Notes: generated by a model not told the origin, from the sequence alone. A stretch of 64,000 nt of DNA from Luteibacter sp. UNCMF331Sha3.1 (GCF_900109915.1 NZ_FOBU01000001.1:626764-690763); one strand, 5' to 3'; shown: positions 54,054 to 62,617, numbered from the stretch's first letter. A program made the numbers and translations.

Positions 54054-54932
54054 CAGCTCGGGTGGGAGCCAGCTCCCACCGATCATCGCAAGCAGCCGCA
54101 GGTTCAGCGCGTGCTGCTCTTCCTGCCACGCGCGAAGCCTCGCGACATCCGGTTCGGATTGACCGTCCATCGCACTCAGCCGGCGCTTCCACCACGCACG
54201 ATAGCGATACAGCGAGATCTCGCCCGTCACGTCGCTGGCGAGGATGCGATGACGAAGCGCACCGATGACGCGCGCTCCCTGTGCGAACGTCATGACGCCC
54301 TGATCCCAGTTGGTCGTCGCCACGTCCGGCGCGAACGCGTCCTTGTCGATGGAGAGGTACACGGGCGTCGCCTGTGCGTGCTGCGCATCGGCGAACGCGT
54401 CGGCCAGCGACGACGCGTCGGGAAAGCTGCGGAATGCACGACCCAGGCCGAGCCGCGATGCCCAGCCAACGTCGACGCCCGTCGACCAGTAGGTGAGCCG
54501 ACCGGCTCGCAGCGGGCCCAGGTAGTTCTCCCATGCATGGCCACCACCGATATCCGACGACGTGATGCCCACGACATGCACGTGCGAGACGCGTGGCAGC
54601 ATCGCCACGCGTCGCACCCAGGAGCCGCAGTGCACGCCGAACGGAAAGCGCATGTTGTCCGGGTGGTTGTCGAGCACCACGACCTGGAATGGGTCGGTGC
54701 CGCCCACGCGCCGCACCAGTGGCAACGTCAGGTGATGGAAATCGCCGCTGCCGAGGAAGACCGTGCCGTGCTCGCGCGGCAGCATCGCGTCGAGACGGCC
54801 GGCAAACCGCCGCAGCGTTCGCATGGAGCACCCGAACCGGATCGCTTCCTCCCACTCGCGCAGGGGCAGCACCCGCCGGCCGGGCAAGGGTCCGACGGAA
54901 TCGTCGAGATCAAGAACGACCGGTGGACGCAT
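53982..54932 (-). CDS. Arginase/agmatinase-fold protein (UPF0489-like)
   Basis: A 316-residue protein with ureohydrolase-type motifs in the right order but altered: GSGDFHH (canonical GGDH), VVLDNHPDN (canonical DxHxD) and YLSIDKDAFAPD (canonical SxDxDxxDP). Enough acidic and His residues remain to bind metal, so it may hydrolyse an amidine or amide C-N bond. ATG 54932 overlaps the upstream GNAT-like gene by 23 bases. The C-terminal 40 residues are coded by a REP palindrome and by sequence antisense to yeiH, so the native end was probably shorter. It is the last gene of a four-gene operon. Confidence 0.75.
   Translation of the reverse strand: MRPPVVLDLDDSVGPLPGRRVLPLREWEEAIRFGCSMRTLRRFAGRLDAMLPREHGTVFLGSGDFHHLTLPLVRRVGGTDPFQVVVLDNHPDNMRFPFGVHCGSWVRRVAMLPRVSHVHVVGITSSDIGGGHAWENYLGPLRAGRLTYWSTGVDVGWASRLGLGRAFRSFPDASSLADAFADAQHAQATPVYLSIDKDAFAPDVATTNWDQGVMTFAQGARVIGALRHRILASDVTGEISLYRYRAWWKRRLSAMDGQSEPDVARLRAWQEEQHALNLRLLAMIGGSWLPPELLPAPDQVLHQQARQRHGGPDAES
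54061..54080. repeat. REP palindrome (GTGGGAGC type, minimal)
   Basis: GGTGGGAGC and GCTCCCACC pair around CA. It lies just after the yeiH stop and inside the 3' coding end of the convergent arginase-like gene, where it is read as GGSWLPP-like residues. Confidence 0.85.
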
Positions 54933-55974
54933 CGGGCACTCCCCAGGCACGGTCGCTTTCAAAGCGGTGCGCGAACCGGCGCAGCACGGCACGCAGCAGC
55001 GGATTCCGTACGAAGACGGCGTGTCGCGTGAGGTGGAAGCGCGCACCGAGCGAGGCCTTCACCGCCGGATCGGTCCAGCCCGCCACGTAATGCGTGAGAC
55101 CGCGCCGGAGCGCGTAGTCGAGATTCACGAACCAGCTGACGAAGTACAGGTCGACGTCGCGTGCGGCGGGGTACGCGAAGCCCACGTACTTGTCGAGCAG
55201 CTTCCCGCCGTGCGCGAAGCACAGGTTCCAGCCGACCAGCTCGCCCTCCACGCGGTATGTGAAGACGATGCCGCCCGGATCGCGGAGCACGGCCGCGAAG
55301 AAGTCACGGCCCGGCTTGTCGAAGTGGATCTCGCTCTGCGCGTGCACGTTCTCGAACAGGGCGTAGAACGCGTCGACGGTCGCGTCGTCAGCGAACGACG
55401 CACCGGTAGGCACCTCGTCCACCTGGAGGCGGTCACGGGAACGCAGCTTGCGGCGGAGGTTCTTCCGTCGCGACGGCGACAGCCGTGCGAGGTACTCGTC
55501 GATCGAGGCGAAGTCGATCGGCACATACGCCAGCGCCTGCCCCTCCACGACGAGGTAGCCCGCGTCCCGCGCGGCGTCGAGAAAACGGGCGGTCCATGCC
55601 CGGTCCGTGCCGGTGGTCAGCGGCGAGTCCACGGCGATGTCCTTGACGACGAACAATGCCTGCCCGGCGCCTTGTTCGCGTACCCACGCCGCCGGCAGGG
55701 CCTCCGGCTGGCTCTCTCGGGCGAACACGGCGTACTCGGACACCGTCGTGCCCGCGAAACACGTCCGCAGCGTGAGGCGACGACGCAGCCAACGGCCGAA
55801 CGGTAGTCGATCCACGCGGCGACGCAGGGCGTCGTCGGCGGTGGTGAGAAGATCGAAGGGCGCCACGAAAAGTGGCGCGCCATCCGCCGCGCGGACAGGG
55901 GTGAAGTCCGGCGGCGGATGGCGCTCGAAATGCCCGAGCAGTGCGTCCGGCTCGAGCTGGTTCACGAACGCCAT
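54910..55974 (-). CDS. FemAB/GNAT-like acyltransferase
   Basis: A 354-residue protein with a GNAT-type fold of the FemAB-like (PF04339-type) group. A first domain (about 1-150) ends in VVEGQALAYVPIDFASIDEYL, then a basic helix SPSRRKNLRRKLRSRDRL. The second domain carries the acyl-donor region (IVFTYRVEGELVGWNL, KLLDKYVGFAYPAARDVDLY, NLDYALRRGLTHYVAG). Such proteins transfer an acyl or aminoacyl group to an amine. It lies 18 bp after the aminotransferase stop and overlaps the arginase-like gene by 23 bases. It could acylate the amino product of that aminotransferase; this is inference. Confidence 0.8.
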   Translation of the reverse strand: MAFVNQLEPDALLGHFERHPPPDFTPVRAADGAPLFVAPFDLLTTADDALRRRVDRLPFGRWLRRRLTLRTCFAGTTVSEYAVFARESQPEALPAAWVREQGAGQALFVVKDIAVDSPLTTGTDRAWTARFLDAARDAGYLVVEGQALAYVPIDFASIDEYLARLSPSRRKNLRRKLRSRDRLQVDEVPTGASFADDATVDAFYALFENVHAQSEIHFDKPGRDFFAAVLRDPGGIVFTYRVEGELVGWNLCFAHGGKLLDKYVGFAYPAARDVDLYFVSWFVNLDYALRRGLTHYVAGWTDPAVKASLGARFHLTRHAVFVRNPLLRAVLRRFAHRFESDRAWGVPDASTGRS

Positions 55975-55992
55975 CGCGGCGGCTGCCGGGTA

Positions 55993-57396
55993 TCAGCCGC
56001 GCTTGGCCAGCGTAAGCAGCTGGTCGAGCAACGCGATGGCGAGGTCGATTTCGTCGTGACTGATGTCGAGCGACGGGGCGAACGTGATCACGTTCTTGTA
56101 CCAGCCGCCGACATCGAGCACGAGACCGATCTTCTTGCCTTCGTGAGTGAGACCGCCGGCAAGGCCGATGTCGACCATGCGGTCGAGCAGCGCCTTGTTC
56201 GGCGTGAAACCGTCGTCCGTGCAGATCTCGGCACGAAGTGCGAGGCCGAGGCCGTCCACGTCGCCGATTTCCTTGTGACGCTTCTGCAGGTCGCGCAGAC
56301 CGTCGAGGAAGTGCGCGCCCTTCTCCGCCACCCTGCTGGCGTAGTCGAGCTCATACCCCATGCGGATCACCTCGAGCCCCAGCGCGGTGCCGAGCGGGTT
56401 CGAGTTGAACGTCGAATGCGTCGAGCCCGGCGGGAAGATCTCCGGATTGATGAGCTCTTCGCGCGCCCAGATACCCGACAGCGGATTGAGTCCGTTGGTC
56501 AGGGCCTTGCCGAAGACGAGAACGTCGGGCGTGACGCCGAAGTGTTCGATCGACCACAGCTTGCCCGTGCGCCAGAAGCCCATCTGGATCTCGTCGACCA
56601 CCATCAGGATGCCGTACTTGTCGAGCACCTTCTTCAGGTCGATGAAGAAATTGCGCGGCGGGATCACGTAGCCGCCGGTGCCCTGGATCGGCTCGACGTA
56701 GAAGGCCGCGTATTCGGCTTCGTTGACCTTCGGGTCCCATACGCCGTTGTATTCGGTTTCGAACAGGCGCTCGAACTGGCGCACGCACGCATCGGAGTAC
56801 TCTTCCGGCGTCATGCCTTTGGGGCGACGGAACGGGTACGGAAACGGGATGAACTGCGCGCGCTCGCCGAAATGACCGAAGCGACGGCGATAGCGGTAGC
56901 TCGACGTGATCGACGAGGCGCCGAGCGTCCGGCCGTGATAGCCGCCCTCGAAAGCGAACATCAGGCTCTTGCCGCCACGCGCGTTGCGCACCAGCTTGAG
57001 CGAGTCTTCGACTGCCTGCGCGCCACCGACGTTGAAATGGCAGCGGCCGTCGAGACCGAACTTCGCCTTCGCGTCGAGTGCGATGGTCTTCGCGAGCTCG
57101 ATCTTGCCCTGGTGCAGGTACTGGCTCGCGACCTGCGGAAGCAGGTCGATCTGCGCCTTCAGCGTGTCGTTGAGGCGCTTGTTGCCGTAACCGAAATTGA
57201 CGGCCGAGTACCACATCTGCAGGTCGAGGAACGGGATGTTCTCGCTGTCGTAGATGTAGCTGCCCTCCGCGTGGCGGAAGATCTTCGGCGGATCGACGTA
57301 GTGCACGGTATCGCCGAAGGAGCAGTACTTCGCCTCGTCGGCGAGAAGGGTCGCATCGTCGATCACGACGTCGGGGTTCTTGGTGAGGAGGTTCAT
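55993..57396 (-). CDS. Class III PLP aminotransferase (diaminobutyrate/ornithine type)
   Basis: A 467-residue fold-type I aminotransferase. The Schiff-base lysine is Lys297 in VFGKALTNGLNPLSG. Other features are FNVGGAQAVEDSLKLVRN, FEGGYHGRTLGA, the acidic VDEIQMGFWRTGKLW and HSTFNSNPLGTALGL. Class III enzymes usually move the omega-amino group of ornithine, lysine, GABA or diaminobutyrate. It starts with a 4-base overlap on the HAD-IB phosphatase gene and is followed by a FemAB-like gene. The phosphatase-aminotransferase-acyltransferase order suggests a short biosynthetic route. Confidence 0.92.
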   Translation of the reverse strand: MNLLTKNPDVVIDDATLLADEAKYCSFGDTVHYVDPPKIFRHAEGSYIYDSENIPFLDLQMWYSAVNFGYGNKRLNDTLKAQIDLLPQVASQYLHQGKIELAKTIALDAKAKFGLDGRCHFNVGGAQAVEDSLKLVRNARGGKSLMFAFEGGYHGRTLGASSITSSYRYRRRFGHFGERAQFIPFPYPFRRPKGMTPEEYSDACVRQFERLFETEYNGVWDPKVNEAEYAAFYVEPIQGTGGYVIPPRNFFIDLKKVLDKYGILMVVDEIQMGFWRTGKLWSIEHFGVTPDVLVFGKALTNGLNPLSGIWAREELINPEIFPPGSTHSTFNSNPLGTALGLEVIRMGYELDYASRVAEKGAHFLDGLRDLQKRHKEIGDVDGLGLALRAEICTDDGFTPNKALLDRMVDIGLAGGLTHEGKKIGLVLDVGGWYKNVITFAPSLDISHDEIDLAIALLDQLLTLAKRG

Positions 57397-58133
57397 GCAG
57401 ACAGTTCCTGGATACTCGCCGCGTGGAGGGGCATGACGGTCCGCGGCGGCAGGCGTCCGTCGAGAAGATCGGGAAGGAGGGCCAGCGCTTCGTCGAAGCT
57501 GGCGATCGGGGCATACGGGATACCGGCGGCACGGCAGTGCTCGATCAGCCGGTTTTTCGCGAAGACGAAGTCCACACGATCGGCCGCGCAGAAATCCGAC
57601 GCGCCGTCGCCGATCAGCAGCGTGTAGCCGCCACGGCGGCGAGCCGCGTCGACGCGGGCGCACTTGCACGTGCCGCTGCGACATCCGTCGGCCGCGAACG
57701 GCGAGGAGAGACGCCACGCGCGCGGCCCGGACTGGGCAAGTCGGTTCGCAACGGTCGGCAGACCGTCGATGCCGTGACGTTCGAGGATCGTGTGGATCGC
57801 CTGATCGAGGCCGTCGCTGACGATCTCCATCGGAATGCCGTGCTCGATCGTGGCGGCGACGAAGGCCGCGAAGCCGTGGTCGATGTGCAGGCTACCGAGA
57901 TGGCGCTGGAGATCGTCGCGACTCATGTCGAGCAGTGCGACCTGGCCCGCCATGCATTCGGCGGAGCCGATCAGCCCTGCACGCCAGTCGCGTTCCAGCG
58001 CGTCCCAGCCGGGGCGGCCGTAGCGGTCGAGCAGCGAGTCGATGACGTCCTCGACGGCGATCGTGCCGTCGAAGTCGCACAGGATGTTCCAGGAGGGAGA
58101 GCTGAGCACGTAGTAAGCGCCATCGGCCAACAT
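57393..58133 (-). CDS. HAD-IB phosphatase (MtnX/phosphoserine-phosphatase-like)
   Basis: A 246-residue HAD subfamily IB phosphatase. Motif I is CDFDGTIAVEDVID, motif II the EIVSDGLDQA Ser and motif IV LLIGDGASDFCAADRVD. An insertion with GCRSGTCKCARVDAAR (three Cys and His-poor) replaces part of the core, as in MtnX-like proteins. It releases phosphate from a phospho-acid or phospho-alcohol and is the first gene of the four-gene operon. ATG 58133 has only a weak ribosome binding site; an upstream GTG/TTG cannot be excluded. A 12-bp-arm inverted repeat lies just upstream. Confidence 0.88.
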   Translation of the reverse strand: MLADGAYYVLSSPSWNILCDFDGTIAVEDVIDSLLDRYGRPGWDALERDWRAGLIGSAECMAGQVALLDMSRDDLQRHLGSLHIDHGFAAFVAATIEHGIPMEIVSDGLDQAIHTILERHGIDGLPTVANRLAQSGPRAWRLSSPFAADGCRSGTCKCARVDAARRRGGYTLLIGDGASDFCAADRVDFVFAKNRLIEHCRAAGIPYAPIASFDEALALLPDLLDGRLPPRTVMPLHAASIQELSA

Positions 58134-58153
58134 GGAACAAAGCCTAGGGGGCG

Positions 58154-58190
58154 ATTCCTTTCGAACCCCTTTCCCGGATTCGAAAGGAAT
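58154..58190. promoter_or_regulatory. Perfect 12-bp inverted repeat between divergent genes
   Basis: ATTCCTTTCGAA (58154-58165) and TTCGAAAGGAAT (58179-58190) are exact complements separated by 13 bases. It lies between the HAD-IB operon and the MipA-like gene, so it is a candidate operator for one or both, or a 5' hairpin. Confidence 0.5.
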
Positions 58191-58243
58191 TCGTAAGCAG
58201 GGGCGTGCCACCCTTCGTCGCTCGTCCGCACCGGTATCCGCGC

Positions 58244-59008
58244 ATGCACCGCTGGCGCCCCGCCCTGACCGCCCTGCTCTTCCTTCCGCTGGCCGCGCAC
58301 GCCGCGGACGACGACGCGCCCTCGTATGCGTTCGGCGCGGGCGCGCAACGCATGCCGTCGTGGCAAGGTGCGAAAGACCAGCGCAACCAGCCGATTCCCT
58401 ACGTGGACATCGAAATCCCCGGCGTCGGCGAACTGTCGACGGCGGACGGCCTGACGCTCGACGCGATCGGTGGCGAGCACTGGCACGGCGGTGCTTACGG
58501 CAACTGGCTCTGGGGCCGCACGCGCGACGACCTCGGCGCGCTCGGCGGCAAGGTCGCGTCGCTGTCGCCGCGCTTCCAGGCCGGTGGCTATCTGGAGTAT
58601 GCGTTCGACAAGCGCTTCAGCGTCGGCGGACATGTGGCACACGACACGAACGGTGCGGGCGCCTATGCGGCGCTCTACGCCGATTACCAGTTACCGGACG
58701 TCTGGTACATCCAGCACTCCATCGAAGTGCAGGTCGAAGGCATGAACGGACCGGCGATGCGGCGCTTCTTCGGCCTCACGCCCGCCGAGGCCGCCACGTT
58801 GGGGACATCGTCATGGCACCCCGGTGCCGGCTGGCAGTCGGCCGACGTGGCGTACAACGCGTTCGTGCCGACGTCGCAGCACACGGGCTTCGCGCTGGCG
58901 GTGTCGTATGGACGGCTATTCGGCGACGCCGGCGACAGCCCGCTGGTGCGACGGTTCGGTTCGACGAGGCAGGTCACGGAGACGCTGGCGTTCGTCTACC
59001 ACTTCTGA
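58244..59008 (+). CDS. MipA/OmpV-family outer membrane protein
   Basis: A 254-residue exported beta-barrel protein. The signal peptide is MHRWRPALTALLFLPLAAHA, and the mature part begins SYAFGAGAQRMPSW. It has the repeating short beta strands of MipA/OmpV and ends in aromatic FVYHF, which suits BAM-mediated insertion. The penultimate RRFGSTRQVTETLA block is family-specific. MipA scaffolds murein synthase assembly in E. coli. A GTG at 58205 is possible but would prefix the signal peptide, so ATG 58244 is chosen. It is divergent from the HAD-IB operon. Confidence 0.85.
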   Translation: MHRWRPALTALLFLPLAAHAADDDAPSYAFGAGAQRMPSWQGAKDQRNQPIPYVDIEIPGVGELSTADGLTLDAIGGEHWHGGAYGNWLWGRTRDDLGALGGKVASLSPRFQAGGYLEYAFDKRFSVGGHVAHDTNGAGAYAALYADYQLPDVWYIQHSIEVQVEGMNGPAMRRFFGLTPAEAATLGTSSWHPGAGWQSADVAYNAFVPTSQHTGFALAVSYGRLFGDAGDSPLVRRFGSTRQVTETLAFVYHF

Positions 59009-59029
59009 CCTTACCGGATCGATGAGGCT

Positions 59030-59344
59030 CTAACGATCGTCGCGCGTCCAGATCGCGCCGTCGGCTTCGCGCACCGGGAATACCGTGACGGGCTCGTAAG
59101 CGGGGGGACACGTCACGTCGCCCGACCGCAGGTCGAAGCGCGCGCCGTGACGCACGCATTCCACTTCGAAGCCGTGCACCGGGCCGCCGGCGAGCTCGCC
59201 GCCGTCGTGCGTGCAGACGTCCTCGATGGCGTAGAGCTGGCCGTCGATGTTGTAGACGGCGATGGCGGTGTCGCCGTCCCACACCACGCGATGCTCGCCC
59301 GGCAGCAGTTCGCTTCGCGTCCCGACCCTGATCCAGCCATCCAT
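59030..59344 (-). CDS. Rieske-type [2Fe-2S] ferredoxin
   Basis: A 104-residue soluble Rieske ferredoxin. The cluster ligands are CTHDGG (Cys, His) and CVRHGARFDL (Cys, His), the CxH...CxxH pattern. VEVNG-like GQLYAIEDV and the proline loop PPAYEPVTVFPV are typical of NifX-independent non-haem oxygenase ferredoxins. It starts one base after the GNAT stop (TGATG). It follows sufS/GNAT on the same strand, a placement common in Xanthomonadales suf clusters, suggesting a link to Fe-S assembly. A longer ORF track start is rejected because its upstream part is the GNAT antisense frame. Confidence 0.85.
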   Translation of the reverse strand: MDGWIRVGTRSELLPGEHRVVWDGDTAIAVYNIDGQLYAIEDVCTHDGGELAGGPVHGFEVECVRHGARFDLRSGDVTCPPAYEPVTVFPVREADGAIWTRDDR

Positions 59345-59874
59345 CACGAGAGCACCTTCACCAGATACTCGAAACGCAGATCGTCGCGCTGTGGGAGCCC
59401 GAAGCGCTCGTCGCCATAGGGGAACGGCTTGGTGCGGCCCGTGCGGGCATAGCCCCGCCGCTCGTACCACGCGATGAGTTCCGAACGGATGTCGATCACC
59501 GTCATTTCCACGCGGTCGCATTGCCATTCGTCGCGCGCGATGCGCTCGACTTCCTCGATCACCAGCCGGCCGATGCCCGCGCCCTGGAACGGAGGATGCA
59601 CGGAAAACATCCCGAAGTAGCACGTGCCACCCTGCCGCTCGATGTAGCACGACGCCGCCACGACGCCATCGCGTTCGAACAGGACGAAACGCCCGTTCTC
59701 GCTCGTGAGCAGTTCTTCGATCTCGGTGACGTCGGTACGACGGCCATGGAGGAAGTCGGCCTCGGTGGTCCAGCCGGCGCGGCTGGCGTCGCCACGATAG
59801 GCCGACTCGACCAGCGCGGCGATGACGCCGGCGTCGGCCTGGTTGGCGGTACGGAAAGTGTGCGTGGGAGTCAT
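59344..59874 (-). CDS. GNAT-family acetyltransferase
   Basis: A 176-residue GCN5-type N-acetyltransferase. The acetyl-CoA pyrophosphate loop is FQGAGIGRLVIEEVER, following CYFGMFSVHPP, and the late ELIAWYERRGYARTGRTKPFPY is the usual C-terminal strand-helix. The N-terminus RTANQADAGVIAALVESAY is typical. The substrate is unknown. It shares one base with the Rieske gene and is separated from sufS by 155 bp that hold a long REP element. Confidence 0.88.
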   Translation of the reverse strand: MTPTHTFRTANQADAGVIAALVESAYRGDASRAGWTTEADFLHGRRTDVTEIEELLTSENGRFVLFERDGVVAASCYIERQGGTCYFGMFSVHPPFQGAGIGRLVIEEVERIARDEWQCDRVEMTVIDIRSELIAWYERRGYARTGRTKPFPYGDERFGLPQRDDLRFEYLVKVLS

Positions 59875-59935
59875 GGTCGAATTCTAATCCAGCGCCGCCC
59901 CCGTGGCATGCGGTCGAGCGCGGAGCTTCTGCTGC

Positions 59936-60004
59936 TGTGGAAGCGGCCCTGGCCGCGATGGGAGCCTGTCGCAGGCACCCATCGCGGCCGAGGCCGCTCC
60001 CACA
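59936..60004. repeat. REP/BIME palindrome (GTGGGAGC type, long)
   Basis: TGTGGAAGCGGCCCTGGC...GATGGG and CCCATCGCGGCCGAGGCC...CCACA pair over about 27 bases with two mismatches, around a centre of GCCTGTCGCAGGC. It sits between sufS and the GNAT gene on the same strand and may attenuate read-through. Confidence 0.85.
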
Positions 60005-60029
60005 GGAACGCTTGCCGTCTGGCGCCCTG

Positions 60030-61277
60030 TCAGAGCAGCAGCTTCCGCACCCGCGCGATCGCCTCGATGAACCCGTCCACCTCGGCCTTCGTGTTGTAGA
60101 AGGCCAGCGACGCGCGCAGCGTGGCGGGCACGCCGTAGAACTGCATCAGGGGATGCGCGCAATGGTGGCCCGAGCGTACCGCGACGCCCTGCAGATCGAG
60201 CAGCGTCGCCATGTCGTTGGCGTGGGCGCCTTCGATCAGGAACGAGATCACCGGCTCCTTCTCCTTGGCGCGACCGAAGATCCGCAGGCCCGGGACCTCG
60301 TCCATGGCAGCCGTCGCATACGCGAGGAGATCCTGCTCGTAGGTCTTCAGCCGATCGAAACCGATGCCTTCCAGATAGGCGATGGCTGCCGACATGCCGG
60401 CGAAACCGGCGATGTTCGGCGTACCCGCCTCGAAGCGATGCGGCGGGTCCGCGAACACCGTGCCGTCGAAACGCACCTCGCGAATCATCTCGCCGCCACC
60501 GAAGAACGGCGGCATCGCCATCAGGTGCTCGCGCTTCGCCCACAGCGCGCCGGTGCCGGTCGGGGCAAGCATCTTGTGACCGGTGATCGCATAGAAATCG
60601 CAACCGAGGGCCTGAACGTCGATGGCGCGATGCGGTGCCGCCTGCGACCCGTCGACCAGCAGAGGAATGCCACGCTTGCGGCACTCGCGCGCGATCTCGC
60701 GAATGGGATTCACCGTACCCAGGGCATTGGACACGTGCGTGACGCAGGCCAGCTTGACGTCCGGCGTGAGCATCTCGATGTATTTTTCGAGGATGAGCTC
60801 GCCGTTCTGGTCGATCGGCGCGGCCTTCACCGTGGCGCCCGTGCGTTCCGCGACCAGCTGCCACGGGACGATGTTGGCGTGGTGCTCCATCACCGTGGTG
60901 AGGATGGCGTCGCCGGGCTTCATGCGCGGCATGGCGTAGCTGTATGCCACGAGGTTGATCGACTGCGTGGTGCCGGAGGTCAGCACCACCTCGTCGCGCG
61001 ACGGAGCGTTGATGAAACGCGCCAGCGCATCGCGCGCGCCTTCATAGGCGGCCGTCGCTTCTTCGCCGAGCAGGTGCACGGCACGCGAAACGTTGGCGTT
61101 ATGTTCGCGGTAGTGCCGGTCGACCGCTTCGATCACCGACATCGGCTTCTGCCCGGTGTTGGCGTTGTCGAAGTAGATCAGCGGCTTGCCGTGCACGGTA
61201 CGCGACAGCAGCGGAAAGTCGGCGCGGATGCGCTCGACGTCGAGCGGCGCGGCGAGCGTCTCGGGCTTGGCGTTCAT
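60030..61277 (-). CDS. sufS: Cysteine desulfurase SufS
   Basis: A 415-residue class II cysteine desulfurase of the CsdA/SufS group. The N-terminus YFDNANTGQKP, the Schiff-base Lys in ITGHKMLAPTGTG and the catalytic Cys373 in RSGHHCAHP are present. It provides sulfane sulfur to SufBCD. Length matches E. coli SufS (406). GGAG lies seven bases before ATG 61277. sufD ends 17 bp upstream. No sufE or sufU gene is visible in the window, so the sulfur acceptor may be encoded elsewhere. Confidence 0.95.
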   Translation of the reverse strand: MNAKPETLAAPLDVERIRADFPLLSRTVHGKPLIYFDNANTGQKPMSVIEAVDRHYREHNANVSRAVHLLGEEATAAYEGARDALARFINAPSRDEVVLTSGTTQSINLVAYSYAMPRMKPGDAILTTVMEHHANIVPWQLVAERTGATVKAAPIDQNGELILEKYIEMLTPDVKLACVTHVSNALGTVNPIREIARECRKRGIPLLVDGSQAAPHRAIDVQALGCDFYAITGHKMLAPTGTGALWAKREHLMAMPPFFGGGEMIREVRFDGTVFADPPHRFEAGTPNIAGFAGMSAAIAYLEGIGFDRLKTYEQDLLAYATAAMDEVPGLRIFGRAKEKEPVISFLIEGAHANDMATLLDLQGVAVRSGHHCAHPLMQFYGVPATLRASLAFYNTKAEVDGFIEAIARVRKLLL

Positions 61278-61294
61278 GGCGGGCTCCGGAGGTC

Positions 61295-62617
61295 TTAGTC
61301 GGCGGCGGGGCCAGTGGGCAGGTTCGCCACCAGCAGATCGCCAAGGTGTTCGCGCAGGGCTTCGTTCGGCAGCGATTCCAGCGCCGCGCGACAGAAGGCC
61401 AGCGTCAGCAGGCTGCGCGCCTGCGACAGCGGGATGCCGCGCGACCGCAGGTAGAAGAGCGACCGTTCGTCGAGCTGACCGATCGTCGCGCCGTGCGCGG
61501 CCTTCACCTCGTCGGCGTAGATTTCCAGCTCGGGCTTGGTGTCGATCTCGGCCTGACCGGACAGCAGGAGATTCTTGTTGCTCAGCGACGCGTCGGTGCC
61601 GTCGGCACCCTCGGCCACCACGATCGCGCCGCGGAAGACGCCGCGCGACCGTCCGTCGGCGATGCCGCGCCACAGGGCCTCGGAGGCCGTGTCGCGCGCC
61701 TGGTGCCTCACTTCCAGCTGCGTATCGATGTGCTGGCGACCCGAGAGGGCGAACACGCCACGGGAATCGAAACGCGCACGGTCGCCGTTCACGTCGGCCT
61801 GCAGCTCGTGACGCACGAGCGCACCGCCGAGTTCCAGCACGTGCACCGTCGCCGTGGCGTCGGCATCGAGGCGCGCATGGGTGCGGCGAACGAGCGTGGT
61901 GGCCGTCGAGGCGTCCTGCAGCACGACGAGGCCGAGACGGCCGTGCTCGCGGACCGAGATATCGGTCACCACGGTGCCGAGCTGCGCCGCGTCGCCGAGG
62001 GTGACGTAGTGCTCGACCACGTCCACGCTGGCGGCCTTGCCGATGTCGAGCAACAGACGCACGTGCCATGCGGTATCGGCCTGCCCTCCGCTGGAGACGT
62101 GCACCACGTGCACGGGCCGGGCGATCTCGACGCCGTCGTCGACACGCAGCACGAGCCCGTCCACGGCGAGCGCCGCGTTGAGGTGCGCGAATGCGTCGGC
62201 GGCGCCGTGACGGTAACGGTTGGCGAGCGCGAATCGCAGCGGCTCGGGATTCTGCGCCAGCGCGCCCGCCAGGGGCAGCAGCGTGACGCCGGCCGTCGTC
62301 GCCGTGGAAAGGTCGGCGCGGTACGTGCCGTCGACGAAGACGACGCGATCGCCGTCGACACCGGGCAGCGCGATCCGCGTCGCGTCGACGGCCAGAGCGC
62401 CGGCGGCACCGCGATCGGCGAGCGCGAGCGCGCGCTGTGCCAGCGCGCGGAGCGGGGTGTACTTCCAGGCCTCGCTCCGGCCTTCGGGAAGGCCATCGGC
62501 GGCGAAGCTGTCGAGGTTCTCGCGACGCGCGGCATCCAGCCAGGCGATGCCCGTCGCGGGAATCCCGGCGGCGGCATCGAGCGCCGCCCGCACGAACGGG
62601 GACGGCGCGTTCGTCAT
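61295..62617 (-). CDS. sufD: Fe-S cluster assembly scaffold subunit SufD
   Basis: A 440-residue SufD-type protein. The N-terminal helical part (SEAWKYTPLRAL) is followed by the right-handed beta-helix characteristic of SufB/SufD, ending in KPELEIYADEVKAAHGAT, IGQLDERSLFYLRSRGI and the late Cys/His region. SufD partners SufB and SufC as a scaffold, where SufB-SufD interface residues bind the nascent cluster. It overlaps sufC by 4 bases (ATGA), so the two are coupled. Confidence 0.95.
   Translation of the reverse strand: MTNAPSPFVRAALDAAAGIPATGIAWLDAARRENLDSFAADGLPEGRSEAWKYTPLRALAQRALALADRGAAGALAVDATRIALPGVDGDRVVFVDGTYRADLSTATTAGVTLLPLAGALAQNPEPLRFALANRYRHGAADAFAHLNAALAVDGLVLRVDDGVEIARPVHVVHVSSGGQADTAWHVRLLLDIGKAASVDVVEHYVTLGDAAQLGTVVTDISVREHGRLGLVVLQDASTATTLVRRTHARLDADATATVHVLELGGALVRHELQADVNGDRARFDSRGVFALSGRQHIDTQLEVRHQARDTASEALWRGIADGRSRGVFRGAIVVAEGADGTDASLSNKNLLLSGQAEIDTKPELEIYADEVKAAHGATIGQLDERSLFYLRSRGIPLSQARSLLTLAFCRAALESLPNEALREHLGDLLVANLPTGPAAD

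Noticed and set aside
58205-59008. Identification of the outer membrane protein as a PagL-type lipid A deacylase
   Set aside because: No His-Ser-Glu active-site pattern is visible; the terminal RRFGSTRQVTETLAFVYHF region fits MipA/OmpV better.
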